NCBI GenBank assembly: GCA_024138025.1
Contig: JAMXBD010000025.1
Coordinates: 1,555,501 to 1,619,500, forward strand
DNA from: Combretum micranthum
Lineage: Eukaryota; Streptophyta; Magnoliopsida; Myrtales; Combretaceae
Direction: 5' to 3'
Length of the DNA: 64,000 nt
Within the stretch, counting starts at the first letter, position 1; the number at the start of each line of letters is the position of its first letter. Positions 24,861-37,743 of the stretch are shown here, in pieces. Position numbers and translations under genes: made by a program. The notes below the pieces were generated by a model, which saw only the letters and a list, made by a program, of their open reading frames with translations, did not search any database and was not told where the DNA came from.

Positions 24861-27800
24861 GTTAGGTTGGGATCTTGCATTGTCTGCTTTAGATGCTGGT
24901 TACTACTCAGTTGTAACCTGCAGTGATAGGTGTGAACCCTTAGATTTTGCAGTAGTTCTATAAGTAGAACATTGGAGTCGAGAACGAGATCGGAATCCTA
25001 AAGTCAAACAAAGTCAACCTTAAGCTTAAAAAACACTAGACTTGATCATATAGCTTCTAAAAGTCTAAAGTACTAAATAAATTAGAAAGAATAGTATGAA
25101 CTTGAATTATGAACCTAATATATGGTATATGTCCTAAAATGATCAGATTCGTCAAATTTTCAATCATTCCAAGCATTTTCGGGATCAGTCTCCGTATCTA
25201 AACATCGACATGCAAAACAAGGTAAAATATTCCAAAAAACAATTTACACTAGTATAATATTAAGAAATGCAAAAAATATTAATAAAATTTTATTGGCTCA
25301 TAAAAACATTAGTTTTAGCTTTTATCCGCGTATATTTATCTCTACTGGTAATTAATTTAACTTATCTATTATTCATTTACTATTCACTCTACTCTAGTAT
25401 TTTCTTGTAGCTCTTACACCTACTCTTACATGATTACATATCTATGTGCTACAATTTTCTTTTTCTATAAAACTTTTACTAAACTTATTACTTAACTTCA
25501 TTTACATTTTCTCTTCCCTCTTCCCCGCCCCTAACAACCTCTCTCATTCTCAACTTTACTTTTCTTTTCTTTTATTTTTTCATCTTTAATTCCCTCCATT
25601 TTTCACACTTTCATTCCTCTCTTTAACAAAACTCGCTCAAATTTTTCTCTCAAAACTCTTTTGCTCTTTTTTCCCCCTCCAATTTCCATGAAACCAACCC
25701 TTTCCCCTCCTCTTTGTGTGCCTCTCTCAAATTTTTCTTTCATCTCTTATTTTGGGTTAACACTAACCCCCTTCATGTGTTATATTATGTGATATATAAA
25801 ATATGTATGTCTTTAAATGTTTTCATAAAAAAAACCACATGATGCATGATGCTAGGAAGTGGAAATTTAAGACAACATACTAAGTTCATATCACAAAATG
25901 TCATGATATTGTTTATGTTTATGTTATTTTGCTCTTGTTGTTAACCTAATTTCCTATATATAAATATGTATAAGTAAGTATTTATAATCTTTAGAGCTTA
26001 ATGCTTATTAATATAATTCTTTTATTTCATGTTCTTAATTTTATGCACTCTATTTATTTCATGTTATATAAGCCTAGTCAATTTTTAATCTTAGACTAAT
26101 TGATAAATCAACTCCGAAGGAGACTGGAATAATTCAAGTCCCGGGGCCTTGATACAAATATAAGACTCACATGTTATTTCTTTTTATCTATCTTAATTTT
26201 ATTTATGAGATTGAAATATTTCAAATTTCAAGGAGTCTTGAAATAAATCTAAGAATCATATTTTATTTTGCTTTGATTTATTTATTATACATGGTAACTG
26301 GATTATTTCAAGTCCCGAGAAGCATTGATCATAATATAAGACTTCCATGTTTCTATTTTGATTTTTTTTTTTGTATTTTCATTTATGATCTTGTTTACTT
26401 CTTATTTTAAGTTGTTTTTGCTAAATTAGAAATTATTAAGTATAATATATGTTCATGTACATAGATGCTCATAGTGATGTTGTCATAATGATAAAGTAAA
26501 TCCTTAAAATTTTAATATTGATACTTCTTTGTTATGAAAATGATTCTCTAAATCGTATTTTCAAAGCTTTAGGAATCATTTAAATAAAATAAACATTTAG
26601 AAAACAAAACCAATCTATTATTTTTCCACTAAATCATTTCTATGTTGTAATTTGATGATTCTACAACATGAAATTCTTTTCTTTGAAAATACATGAAAAT
26701 CAATATTTTGACATATGAGCCTTTGAAAAAATTTAAACAAAGTTACAAGAAATAAAATGAAGCATAAAACTTTGTTTTAAGATCAAATCATCATGATTTA
26801 CTACGAAATGAAGGTTCACAACTAGTTTTAAAAGGTTTAGTCTTGCAAACTAATGTTTTCTAAGTTAACCATAAAAACTAGTCAAAAGAAATTTCCTTCA
26901 AGCATCATCACTAGAATCATATACGTATTATGAGCTACTTTAAAGTCTTTAATATTTTCTAAGCCTAGGAATAAATTATAGACTTGTCCTAAGAGGTCCA
27001 CATGAGATAATAATTGCAAGAAGTGTCATAAATAAACTTGGAAACAACTCTGGAACGTGTTGGGCGTAAGCTGTACTGCATGATTCCGAAACCCAAATGA
27101 CTTTAAAAGTTTGAAATAATCTTAAAAATGGATAGAACATTTGAAGTAGGTAGCCACAAATAGAATAAATAGAGATAGAAAATATAGTGAAACCACTGTG
27201 AAATACTTATTCAAGATATTTCTTTTATATAGGTGATGAGGACTTTGAAGCCCCTTTCCTAAAGATTATTTTGATTAAGCAGATTGCAATATGGCCGAGT
27301 AAGTTATTCTTTATTTTTTGTATTATTGCTTATGATTGTAGAATAGAAGCACTATAACATAGGAAATGATAAAAATGGTAATTGCATGTGGGATTATGTG
27401 GTTTATTAATACATTTCATGGTGTTTGATAAACTAAAAGCGTATTGTTGATTAATACCTTTTTTTGATATTTTGTTGATGTATTGGTATGAATTTAGATG
27501 GTCACCTCTAAATTGAAAATAACACTATTGTGAGTTGATTCATAAACTGATCATGCATGGCATAAATTGAGTCTCATCATTTTCACTATTAATCTTTCAT
27601 ATGGGAACGAAGATTAGTAGTGGTGCCAAGTAGGAGTCGGAAGGTCTACAAAACATTAGCATGTAGAAGCCTAAAAATCTACAATTTAACATGATGGTTG
27701 TATGGCCTGTAAATCATGTGTATTGGATTTCTCACTTGAATGATGCATCTCATATAGTTGTATTAAAAACTTGTTGATTTACAGGTATGTTTTGTGGGAA

Positions 27801-28750
27801 TTTCTTATTAAGCTAAATGTGCTTATACCCTTATAGATTTTTGTTGTAGCATGAATACCTGTGACTTTATCTAAGAGTGATCCTTACTCAAGTAATGATT
27901 AAGGAGATTAAGGAGCTTTTGGAATAAGTATACAAGATAGTTTTGGCATAAACTTTCATAAAAATCTTCTCATATAGAATTTTAGCTTTGAACCTTGTTT
28001 TTACAAAGACTCTTCAGATGGTATAATCTTATGATTTGGTAGGATATGCCCCTATGAGATGTAAGACTCGATCCTTAAGATATAAAGTTATGTTTTTATT
28101 ATTCTTGAATTTTATTTATTGTTATCTCCTTTAAACCACTCAATTCCAATGGTAAGTCTCATATCATCGTGTAAGTATACCTTGCAGCTAATATCGAAAC
28201 TTTTACGTGACTAAGGTAGTCGTTCATAAACTTAATATTGAGTGCAGCGGACTGTTATATTTAGAATAACCTTTGGGCATGACAATAGTTTGAATTTACC
28301 CCCCTAAAGCTTATTGCCTAAATGGTGAGACTAATAGTTAGTTGAGATAAAAGGGATACATTGGTGTGCAATAAGGGTAGCGCCTAGTAAGGCTCCACCT
28401 TGGAACGCAGTAGCATTAGCAGTCGTCCCTAGTATGACATGAGCAAATATAGCCAGGAATTAGTTTAAAGACTTAGTGTTCTCCTCCATTATTCATGTCA
28501 TCCATTTATTACCTTCCTGTATGGCACCATTATCAATGCATTATCATGAATAATGCCTTATGCATTGATAGTAGGGTTAGCATTTATGTTAGGGTTGCAT
28601 CTTCTAATGTTAGCATGCCTGGATTGATCATATTAGGTTAAGGTTTTAGCATCTTAACTCGCATTGTCATATGAGTTAGTTTGCCTTCTTCTTTGAGGTG
28701 ATATCGTAACTATGTCAAGTTCCTTGTTCCCCGGTACTAATATATAGATA
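24861..28750. other. TE-like intergenic DNA, no gene recognised
   Basis: Lies between the gag remnant and the right direct repeat. No open frame of note and no family recognised. 25500-25750 is CT-rich. Three degenerate tandem units of about 88 bp (ATTATTTCAAGTCCCGRG then AATATAAGACT) lie at 26125-26370. It may be a nested insertion, since on the minus strand it separates a presumed 5' LTR from gag by almost 4 kb. Confidence 0.4.
26125..26370. repeat. Degenerate 88-bp tandem repeat, three copies
   Basis: Units start near 26125, 26211 and 26299 with GGAATAATTCAAGTCCCGG, GAAATATTTCAAATTTCAAG and GGATTATTTCAAGTCCCGAG, each followed by a RAATATAAGACTyaCATG-like block and a T-rich stretch. Confidence 0.6.
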
Positions 28751-29395
28751 CAGGTTCTTTCAGTGGTAGTTATGCACCTGTCTCATGGATCTCGTGCCTC
28801 ACACATTACATCAAAGTGTTGCTGAGGAGATAACACTTGATGATGTAATTGCTTGAAAAGAATGACGGGGGAGGAACAAGCAATCTTAATGTCTTGAATG
28901 TACTAGTGCCAGTAAGAAGTTTGAATAGACCTCACACGTCAACTTTATAGTTCTTAAGCAATTGAAGTAGTCACACATTTGAGTTGCCTTGCCTAGTCTT
29001 TGTGAATGAGATCCTCTATGGAATGATGTTCGTCTTCTCTCTTTAAAAGTTCTCTAATGAGTAAGAGTGATGAGTATTCATAGGCATTTGACATGGATGA
29101 TGACCATCAGATCATTTTAGTCATTGAAAGATAAAATAGAGTAAGACTCATGCCATGCTTATTATGAATGAGCATACTATAGGCTAAGAACAGTAGTCAT
29201 CTTTTGTGTACATGAACTTGCCTGAGAAAGGTTGGATATGGCAAATCGATCAAATGATCCGTTCCAAGCTCACCAAGTCAAAACTCCCAAAGTCATCCCA
29301 ATAATTAGAACAAACTCTCTAGGCCTTGTCACTCAATCTGTGAATCAAACACAAATAAATATATAATAATATTTATATTTTAAGCCCATTTATAA
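28751..29395. repeat. Right copy of the 0.65-kb direct repeat
   Basis: Diverged copy of 22459-23213 in the same orientation. It carries a single copy of the unit that is triplicated in the left repeat. Candidate LTR of an old gypsy element; boundaries approximate. Confidence 0.65.
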
Positions 29396-30428
29396 CATCA
29401 AATTCAATGTTTGAGTTTTGCATAAAAGTTCAATTTTGGTACATGAACTTTGAAGTGATAAATTTAATCTAACTAAACTTTTTGTAGCTATTTTTACAAC
29501 CCCATTAACACCATGTTCTATTTCTTGATAGAATAGGCAACTTTTGAGTGTTAGGCAATATTAGAAAGAAGTAGACCACTAATGATAAAACTACTTTTTC
29601 ATGTCAATAAATACAACAAATAGTATTAAGAAGTTAGTAAGAATACCACAAAAAGATTTATTGAGCATTAAACCGACCATTTGAAATTTTAAGTATCAAA
29701 TTGAATTTTTATATAAAGTTTATATTCAAATTTAACATTTACCCATATATAAATGTGTTATTTACATTATAAAGCTAATTAATATTTTTAATTTTAAAAT
29801 ATACTATAGGATCTACAATTTTAGTTAATATCATATAAACAGGTTCTATAGAAATTTAGTATGGGTTTCAACACTTATATAAAGCCAATATAACATATTT
29901 TAGAACTCGTGATGTTAAAAATTTACTTCTTGAATATTTTTATGGTCATTTATAGTGAATATATGAAAATAATATAGTTTCTTACGTAAAATCATACATA
30001 TTATTATAAACTTGAAATTTAAAAAAAGAGAAAAGAAACAATGTACAAGTTTCATGCTGCACTATGTACTTGATAGGTTGTTCAAAATATATGGTGGGTA
30101 AGAAGGGCTGCTACAAATAAGTTCAAAATACAAAATTTAGTATCATGTACCTTATAGGGTAAGGTACAAATAAATGTTTCATATTAGACCATATACCAAT
30201 TCATCATTGATAACTAATATAATTTTATCATATTTAGTACTTTGTGTGATTGAAGTTTTTTTTACATCTACAATCTTGTGTATATTAAATTAGGCCAAGT
30301 CATTTCAAAAAAATATCTTAGTGTAATTTGCCATTAAAGATTGTTGAAGATTGAGCTTAAGTGATATGGCCTGCAAAGCAAGACACATTAAGGAACACAT
30401 AGGAATTGTTTGGTGTGCTACTCCACGA
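29396..30428. other. Intergenic; includes a hAT-derived repeat related to 63070-64000
   Basis: No gene. 29810-30180 aligns in inverse orientation with 63180-63490 (shared TATAGTGAATATATGAAAAT and ATTATAAACTTGAAATTTAA-type blocks). 29400-29740 has loosely inverted halves (AAAGTTCAATTTTGGTACAT versus a TTGAATTTTTATATAAA end) and may be a further foldback element. Confidence 0.4.
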
Positions 30429-31622
30429 TGAAAACACACTAGAAAATACTCAAGATTAAGGGGGGGTTGAGGTGAAGGAGGGAATAAATTTAGTATTTGC
30501 CTAAAATGCACAAACAATTAATTTTTTTGCAATCAGATCAAATTAAACTTCAAAAGCAACAAATATAGTAATAATAGATTATAAACAGAAATGTAAAAGA
30601 GATAGTGATAGAAAATTTGAGCCTATTTAACATGGAATTTAGCTACTCTCTACTCTCAACGATCCACAAATGCCTCCAACCGAACTTCACAACCACTTTA
30701 TTGATTCACAACACACAAGCTTAAGCTGAGCAATGCACTGCTTTACAACACATAGGAATAAAATATTTCATTCACTCACAAAATGCTCAAGAACAGAGCA
30801 CTTAAATATTTTTATCTCTCTTTACAGATTTTGCAAATTAATGAATAAGAATATGAAGATAATACGAGATTTCTCTAATTTATATGTTTGTAAGTAAAAG
30901 CTCTTAAAAAGATTTGCCACTTCACAATTCTTTTCTTTTTCACCACTATTCTCTCTTAGATCTCCAAAGGAATATGTATTTATTATCTTTAAAAGTCTAA
31001 AAATCCGTTAGAGATAATGTTTTTAAGCTACCAAGCATTAAATGCACGTAATGGCTCTTCTATGCCACATCGTCTCTTTATTTGATCTTTTGTGCCTTTA
31101 GAGTTGTCGCAGCTCAAATTCATCATGCCTTAATCTTAACCCTCAATCAAGTCTGTGATTTTTCGAGCCTTGGATTCAAATTGCCGCGCCCTAATGCTTG
31201 TTACATCTTAAACTTGTTGTGCCTTAGATTTGACCCTTGATCGAGGTTGTGCTTCTTTGATCTTGTCAAGCCTTAGAATTTGAGCTTGTTGTGCCCTGAC
31301 TAATTGATATGTCAAACCCTCGATGCGACCTGCGACCAAAGCTATATATCTTGATCTCTTCGAGTCTGAGACTTAACCTTACCACGCCCTGTTGAATGAA
31401 CTTATTAAGCCTTTGACATGATTTGTGAAGCTATGCTTAATAATTTTTCCCACTAAACCCTTCACAATCTTCAGAGAACAATATATACAAAAAACACATA
31501 CATATTCTAGCATATTGTTCATCCTAGATTGTTTGACTGTTAAGTGTAGCTTACACAATTGAAAAGTTAATTGTGCAACCAATTGTCTTATCAAAATCCA
31601 CATTGAATGCACATGTTCAACA
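30429..31622 (-). repeat. Copia 3' LTR
   Basis: On the plus strand it starts TGAAAACACACT and ends TGTTCAACA, giving TG...CA ends on the element strand. It matches 41707-42893 along its length with roughly 10-15% difference by eye, for example the shared AGCAATGCACTGCTTTACAA and TCTTAGATCTCCAAAGGAAT blocks. Confidence 0.88.
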
Positions 31623-31637
31623 ATCTCTCCTTTTTTT
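31623..31637 (-). promoter_or_regulatory. Polypurine tract of the copia element
   Basis: Minus strand TAAAAAAAGGAGAGAT lies directly against the 3' LTR start TGTTGAACATG, the expected site of plus-strand DNA priming in reverse transcription. Confidence 0.75.
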
Positions 31638-31799
31638 ATGAGGAAAATCATACATAATCAACTCTTTTTTAATTAACATATACCCCGCAAATAAGCATCC
31701 GGATTTCAAAAGAAGTTTTTTTTTTTTTTTTTTTCAATTTGCTTTCGAAGACTTGATACTTAATTATATGGAAATACAAGCTACACTTAATTCATCATT

Positions 31800-31800
<1 letters not shown>

Positions 31801-31831
<31 letters not shown>
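31801..31831. repeat. 31-bp poly-C run
   Basis: Thirty-one consecutive C (poly-G on the element strand), next to TTTTTGGTC. It lies at one end of the array of polypurine-tract-like motifs, so it may be an expanded AAAAAGGGGG motif. Homopolymer length is prone to sequencing error. Confidence 0.9.
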
Positions 31832-32142
31832 TTTTTGGTCTAAAACAAACATAATATACAAACACAACAATTCTTCTCCCCTTTAAACTCATAAAAAAAC
31901 ATACTAAAATACACTTCATATATGTTAATTGTACATATAGCTTATCTTTCCCCCTTTAGACTCATTAAAAAATCAACAACACAAGTTAGGTGTATTTAAT
32001 ATATCTTTTCCCTATATACTCATCAAATAACATTTCTCTCACACATTTAATATTTTAACATGTCTCTCCCCCTTTAATTGTGCATACTTCACCCATGTTA
32101 ATTTGTGGATACAATATATCTCCCCCTTTGTACTTATCGAAA
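31829..32142 (-). repeat. Array of polypurine-tract-like motifs upstream of the 3' LTR
   Basis: Minus-strand purine motifs of the form GAGTnTAAAGGGGGAGA recur at about 31832, 31877, 31949, 32009, 32066 and 32119, roughly 45-72 bp apart. Each has an AAAGGGG(G)-like core; the 32009 copy is weakened to AGGGAAAAG. The array lies between RNase H and the functional-looking tract at 31623. Confidence 0.7.
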
Positions 32143-32479
32143 ATAAGATGATAGATTCATAAGCAACATATCATGAGAAGAGATGCACAAGCAACATATG
32201 AGTTCAAAAATTTGTCTAAGTTTCTATAAAAAATATGTAGAATATGTTCAAATATATTACAGATTTTATAGATAGGATAGATTGCAAACATCATAGAAAT
32301 ATATATAAACGTATAATAGCTTGTTCAGTCCTTAAATCAAGTTTTAAATCATCTAGTCTCCATGATATTTAGTACCTATCTTGTTTTATCATGCTCAATT
32401 CTTTATGCAAAGTGCAAAAAACGATCTTTACTCAAGGGTTTTTGTAAAAATATCAGCAATTGATTGTTTGTATTAACAA

Positions 32480-34000
32480 AATCCAAGCTTATGTCTCTAT
32501 TTAAAACATGATCTCTAATAAAGTGATGTCTAATTTTGACATGCTTTGTCCTTCATTGAGATCGAATTATGACTTATTAAATAGTAAAATGAATAAAAAT
32601 TCAAAATTTGAAGGCCTATTCTTAAAGGGCCAATCAAATTCTTAATTTTAATTATCAAGTTAAATTATTGCATTAGTGTTATCACATCGAATTAGAACAT
32701 TTTTGTATTTCTAACAATAATCTAGCAAAGTTTGTTTCATTCATAAAACTTATGCACAACAACTACTGACAACTATACATTCAGCTTTAGCAGTTGAAAG
32801 TGCAACTGAATTTTACTTTTTTGAGTGCTAAGATATAAAGGAAGTTTCCTAAAAAGTGGCATGTGTCGCTTGTACTTTTCTGATCAACTTTGTACCTAGT
32901 AAACTTAGCATTATATCAAAGTATCCAATAATATCAAAAAGGTAAATTTTGGATACCACAAGCCAATTTAAGTAATGCCTGCAAGATAATTGAGTATGCA
33001 TTTTACTACATTCAAGTGTGTTTCTTTTTGGAAAGATTGAAATCGTGCACATGCACACACCGAGAACATGATATTCGGTCTACAAGCTGTTAGATATAAC
33101 AAACTACTTATCCTGCCTCTATGAAGCTTTTCACAAACATTTTTCCCATTTTCATCTTTGTCAAGTTTTATATTTGTACTTATAGGTATAGGTCTTGTTT
33201 TGCAATTATCTTTATTGAATCTTTTAAAAAATTATTTGGTATATTTAGATCGATATATGAAGGTTCCAGTTTCAAATTGCTTTTATTTGAAGACCTAGGA
33301 AATAATTGAGTTCTCTAATCATACTTATTTCAAATTCGTTCTTCATGCACTCAATAAATTCATTTATAAAACTCATGTTAGTAGCTCCAAATACAATGTA
33401 ATCCACATAAATTTGTACAATCAACATGTTTGACTTGTGATTTTTATAAAAAAGAGTTATGTCAATTTTTTTTCTAGAAAATCCTTTGTTTAAAAGGAAG
33501 GTGTTAAGTTTTTCATACTAAGCTCTAGAGGCTTAGTTGAGACTATAAAGAGCTTTGTTTAATTTGTAAACATGATCAGTGAATTCATTATTTTCAAAAC
33601 CTTGTAGTTGCTCTACATAGACTTCATCTTCTATAAAATCATTTAAGAAAGCACTTTTGACATTCATTTGAAAGAGAGTAAAATTTTTTAATGCAACAAA
33701 TGACAAAAGCATTCTAATAGCTTCCAGTCTAGTAACTGGGGTAAATGTCTCATCAAAATCTATGCCTTCTTCTTGATTGTATCATACAGTAACTAATCTA
33801 GCTTTATTTCTAGCTATTATTCTAGCTTCATCTAGTTTATTCCTATAAACTCATTTAATTCTAATAATTGATCTACTATTAAGTCTAGGAACCAATTTCC
33901 AATATCTTGTAAATTAATTTAATTCTTCTTGCATTGCTTACATCAAAAACTCATCTTTTAAAACTTCTTTTGCATTTTTAGGTTCAATTTGGGATAGAAA
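32480..34000 (-). pseudogene. Copia reverse transcriptase / RNase H, inactivated
   Basis: Minus-strand reading, broken by stops and shifts. RT begins GIDFDETFTPVTRLEAIRML near 33760-33700. The first catalytic motif, normally QMDVKSAFLNG, is QMNVKSAFLN near 33650 (Asp to Asn). Next come KLNKALYSLN, then YVDYIVFG near 33390 in place of YVDD (second catalytic Asp to Tyr). The end of RNase H is [20 protein letters not shown] near 32545-32490. Both RT aspartate changes would abolish polymerase activity. Confidence 0.85.
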
Positions 34001-34499
34001 AACAAGATTACTCATATTTTTTAAGGAAGATCTCATTTGTACCTTATTAGAAGATTCACTTATTATTAGATTTTCTGGATGATCTTGCATATTTCCATAC
34101 TTTAGGAAGATCATTATTAATAGATTCATGCACAACATTATTTTATGTTCATTTTCTTTTCATCACTTGAACATATATAAGGCAAAAAATCATCAAAATC
34201 AACATAAATAGATTCTTCTACGACTAAGATTCTCTTATTAAACACTTTATATGCTTAAAGAGTAACTAGAAAAATGTCTTCATCACTTTTAGCATCAAAC
34301 TTAACTAATTGTTCTTTTTCATTGTTAGATTGTTTAAGATGTAACATTAAGTATCACATGGATAAAAATACGAAGCATTAGGTTTTTTTTTTCTCTTTTC
34401 AAAGCTCATAGGGGTTTTCTTAAGAATTAGTCTTATGAAAACTCTATTTGATATATAACATGCAGTGTTAACGGCTTCAGCCCAAAAATATTTTGGTAA

Positions 34500-35500
34500 A
34501 TTGTTTCACACAATATGATTCTAGCTATTTCAATTGAAGTTTTGTCTTCTCTCGACTACACCGTTTTATTGTGAGTTCTAGGTGCTGAAAAAGTATGTTT
34601 AATATCATATTTACTGCAAAAATCATCCATTTAACAATTTTCAATTTCTCCCCCATAATTACTTTGAATTGATACAATATTAAGACTTTTTTCATTTTGG
34701 TTTTTCTTACAATATTTAAAAAAGATATTTTTTGTTTTGCATTTATATATAATGAAGAAAGTCCATGTATATCTAGTGAAATCATCAACAATAACCAAGG
34801 TATATTTTTTGTTTCCTAAACTGAAAGTTTGAGTGGGACTAAATAAGTTCATATGCAACAACTCTAATGACCTAAAAGTGGAAATAGCATCCTTAGACTT
34901 GAAAGAAGTCTTAGTTTGCTTTCTAGTTGACATATTTGACAAATCTTATCATTTTGAAAATTTATTTTTGGTAAACCTTTGACAAGTTTCTTTTTAACAA
35001 GTTTTGAAATTACATCTATGCTAGTATGCCCTAATTTTCTATGTCATAGCCAGCTATTGTCATTTTGAGAGTATAGACAAGTTTCATTTGATGATTTGAA
35101 ATCATTTAGATTAATTTTGTAAATATTTCTTTATCTATATCATTCAAAATAAGCTTGATTATTATCAATTCTTTTTATAGAATATTTATTGGTAAAAATG
35201 TTACACTAAAACCATTATCACATAATTGACTTACACTAAGTAGATTATGTTCTAAATCATCAACCAGCAACATATTCTTTATAATTAAATCTTTGTTTAC
35301 AATAATGTTACCTTCATCAAGAATTGTTGACTTGCAATTGTCTCTAAAGGTAACATTTCCTTAATCTTTCAAGTCCAAAGATGTAAACATGGATGCGTCT
35401 CCAATTATGTGTCTAGAGCAACCACTGTCTAAGTATCATTTGTTGTTCCCACTTGAAGATCCCTATAAAACACAAAATTATTTCTTTGATACCAATTTCA
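34500..35500 (-). pseudogene. Copia protease / integrase, inactivated
   Basis: Minus-strand reading. The protease active-site block is YLDSGCSRHIIGD near 35455-35400, where the usual preceding Trp codon is TGA (stop). Then LLVDDLEHNLLSVSQLC near 35260, the C-terminal part of the integrase zinc finger ICQICQLESKQTK near 34930, and the catalytic core start LELLHMNLFSPTQTFSLGNK followed by KYTLVIVDDFTRYTWTFF near 34870-34750. The usual LLHMDLFGP is LLHMNLFSP, so the first catalytic Asp is lost. Confidence 0.85.
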
Positions 35501-35534
35501 GTTTGGGTCCTTTTCGGTTAAATGTAATAAGGAT

Positions 35535-35542
35535 ATCTCTTT
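35535..35542. repeat. Left hAT target-site duplication
   Basis: ATCTCTTT, repeated exactly at 39966-39973 on the other side of the hAT element. Confidence 0.95.
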
Positions 35543-35739
35543 TAGGGATGCAACCGAGCAGATCGTTATAGGGTACCCGATCCGCTAAAAGCCCTATAGG
35601 GTCTCGGGACGGGTTTTGGGACCAATAGAGAAAACTCTATAGGGTTTCGGTCGGGTTCGGGTAAATAATATGGACCCGATAAAAACCCGACCCGAGAAAT
35701 AAAAAAAAAAACATAACACACAGAGCCGACTCAGCCGAG

Positions 35740-36463
35740 CGGCAGAGGACGCTCACGGCTCACACGGGAAAAGACATTGTGAATTTCAAATTTGGAATTT
35801 TTGAGCAGTGAGCTCCAGGCCTCCAGCTGTATGACACTCACAAGTCACACTCTCCACACTCCACAAGACAGCCCCTCCCACGCTACCACCAAATCACTGC
35901 CGTCTCCAATTTTAGAACCGAACCCTCAGCTAAACTCACAATCACCACTTCAATAACCATCCGCCGAACACCAAAACCCAACCACCACAACCACTACTGT
36001 TACTTGAACTCATAAACCCACTCCGATACCCGATACCAAGAACCAAAACCGAGTTTCAATAACTCAACTCAGTCAGCACCTCCACCTACCAACCAGTCAC
36101 CAGCGGCCAACACCACCTTCTCAACAGAACCAAAGTGACCTTTTTTTGTGCCTCTGTTTTTACAAGGCCAGATCTACGTGGACTGACCACCAAACCCCTT
36201 AGCCGCGCCATCAAACCAGCATCGGCATTTAGGACCCCTGCCTGTTGTTCGACCACAACCACACACGCACTGCTGCCACAGCAGACTACACAGAACACAC
36301 GCACACTACACACTACACTACTAGACAAAACACAACAGGACGCAGGACAGGACCTTCCTCCTTCTCCTTCCTTCCTCCAGTCCTCCACAGCTCTACCCAA
36401 ATTTACAACCCTAGCGGCCTAGCCGCACCTGTAATCTGTCTCTCTATCTGTCCTCCCCCCCCC

Positions 36464-36544
<81 letters not shown>

Positions 36545-36730
36545 CTTGATGGATCGTCTTCTTCCGTTGTTCTTGTAGGACAGGCGCAATCGGGCAGACG
36601 AGTGACGAGAGTCACGAGACGGCATCGGAGACAACACCGACGGATGACGGATGACGGGACGAGCACGAGGTTACCAACGGATGACAACACCGACATCATC
36701 CCCCACCACAGGTCCAATAATTGCTGCATT
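35740..36730 (+). other. GC-rich leader of the hAT element
   Basis: About 1 kb of GC- and C-rich sequence with a CT run (36464-36477) and (AC)n at 36478-36543. It lies between the left subterminal repeats and the transposase and is probably promoter and 5' leader. Several open frames run through it in both strands (up to 169 codons), but they translate the AC repeat or are Thr/Pro/Ser-rich and match nothing. It could be captured host sequence. Confidence 0.5.
36478..36543. repeat. (AC)33 microsatellite
   Basis: Sixty-six bases of pure AC/CA directly after a CT run, inside the hAT leader. Confidence 0.95.
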
Positions 36731-37743
36731 CCACATTTGAATGGGCTTTTTTAGTAGTTTCGGATTTTTATTTTTTCTTGTTTTTTTGTTTATTTTGTTT
36801 CTGTCGATCTGTTCAGATTTTTGGAATACAAGCTCGATAGCTTAAAACAACTCATCTCTGCTAATTCATGTCCTTGGAAAGATACTATCCCATAATGTTA
36901 ATGCCAAGACATTTAAGATCCTTTACGAGATACCTCATCACTCAGCTAAGGGTCATGGATCGTTGCAGTATGGTTGGCTTGATGCTTATGAATTCGTCCA
37001 CACATTGGCTTCCGTTTGATGTAAATGCAATATTCGTGTATATATATATATTAAGTTACTGAATGTATCCTCTGATGGAAAATCAAAGTTATGTGGCTTG
37101 CTTTTTATCTGATGCCATCTTCTATCTGTTGTTTTATCCTTCGTTGGTGAATGTTGATTCCTCTTGATGTTGTTACAAGATACTTAAAATGAATGAATCC
37201 AGTTTGAGATAAAGAGATTTGTTGTATGGCTTCAAAGCTTGCGAAATCATCAAGGTTAGGAGGAATTATGTCCATACGTTTTTCATTTTCCATTGATTTC
37301 TATTCTCTGGATCTTCACCGAGTCTTATGTTGAAGTACGGAATGGTTTGAATGGATGGGTTTCAGTTTCGAATTTTTGGGACAGGTCACTCCTAGATGGT
37401 TGAGAGGGAAAAGGAAAGTCAATATTCCTAGAGAAAGAAGTTGTCCATAGTGTCAAACGATAATGCTATAGTATTTGAAATAAGAATCTAAGTTTTAAGT
37501 GTTTCTTTATAATGAAACTTTGTTCTTGCTAATCATTTTATGACAACCAGTATCAATTACAGAGAGTTGATTGTAATTATAGGTATGATCCTCACTAAAT
37601 GTTTCTCAATCAATCAATTATTTTGTACATTATAAGTATGGTATTTATTAACCTGAGCAATCTGGTTTGTGTTATAAATTCTATATTTACCATGTATGAT
37701 TGAGATTGTGTATGAGTTTTGCATTTTATGTAATGTAGAGAAC

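Noticed and set aside
35389..35571. 60-codon plus frame
   Set aside because: Antisense to the copia protease active site, running into the hAT end.
36245..36754. 169-codon plus-strand frame (and minus frames 36403-36729, 36419-36637)
   Set aside because: They translate the (AC)33 repeat as poly Thr-His or Cys-Val. Length is due to the microsatellite.
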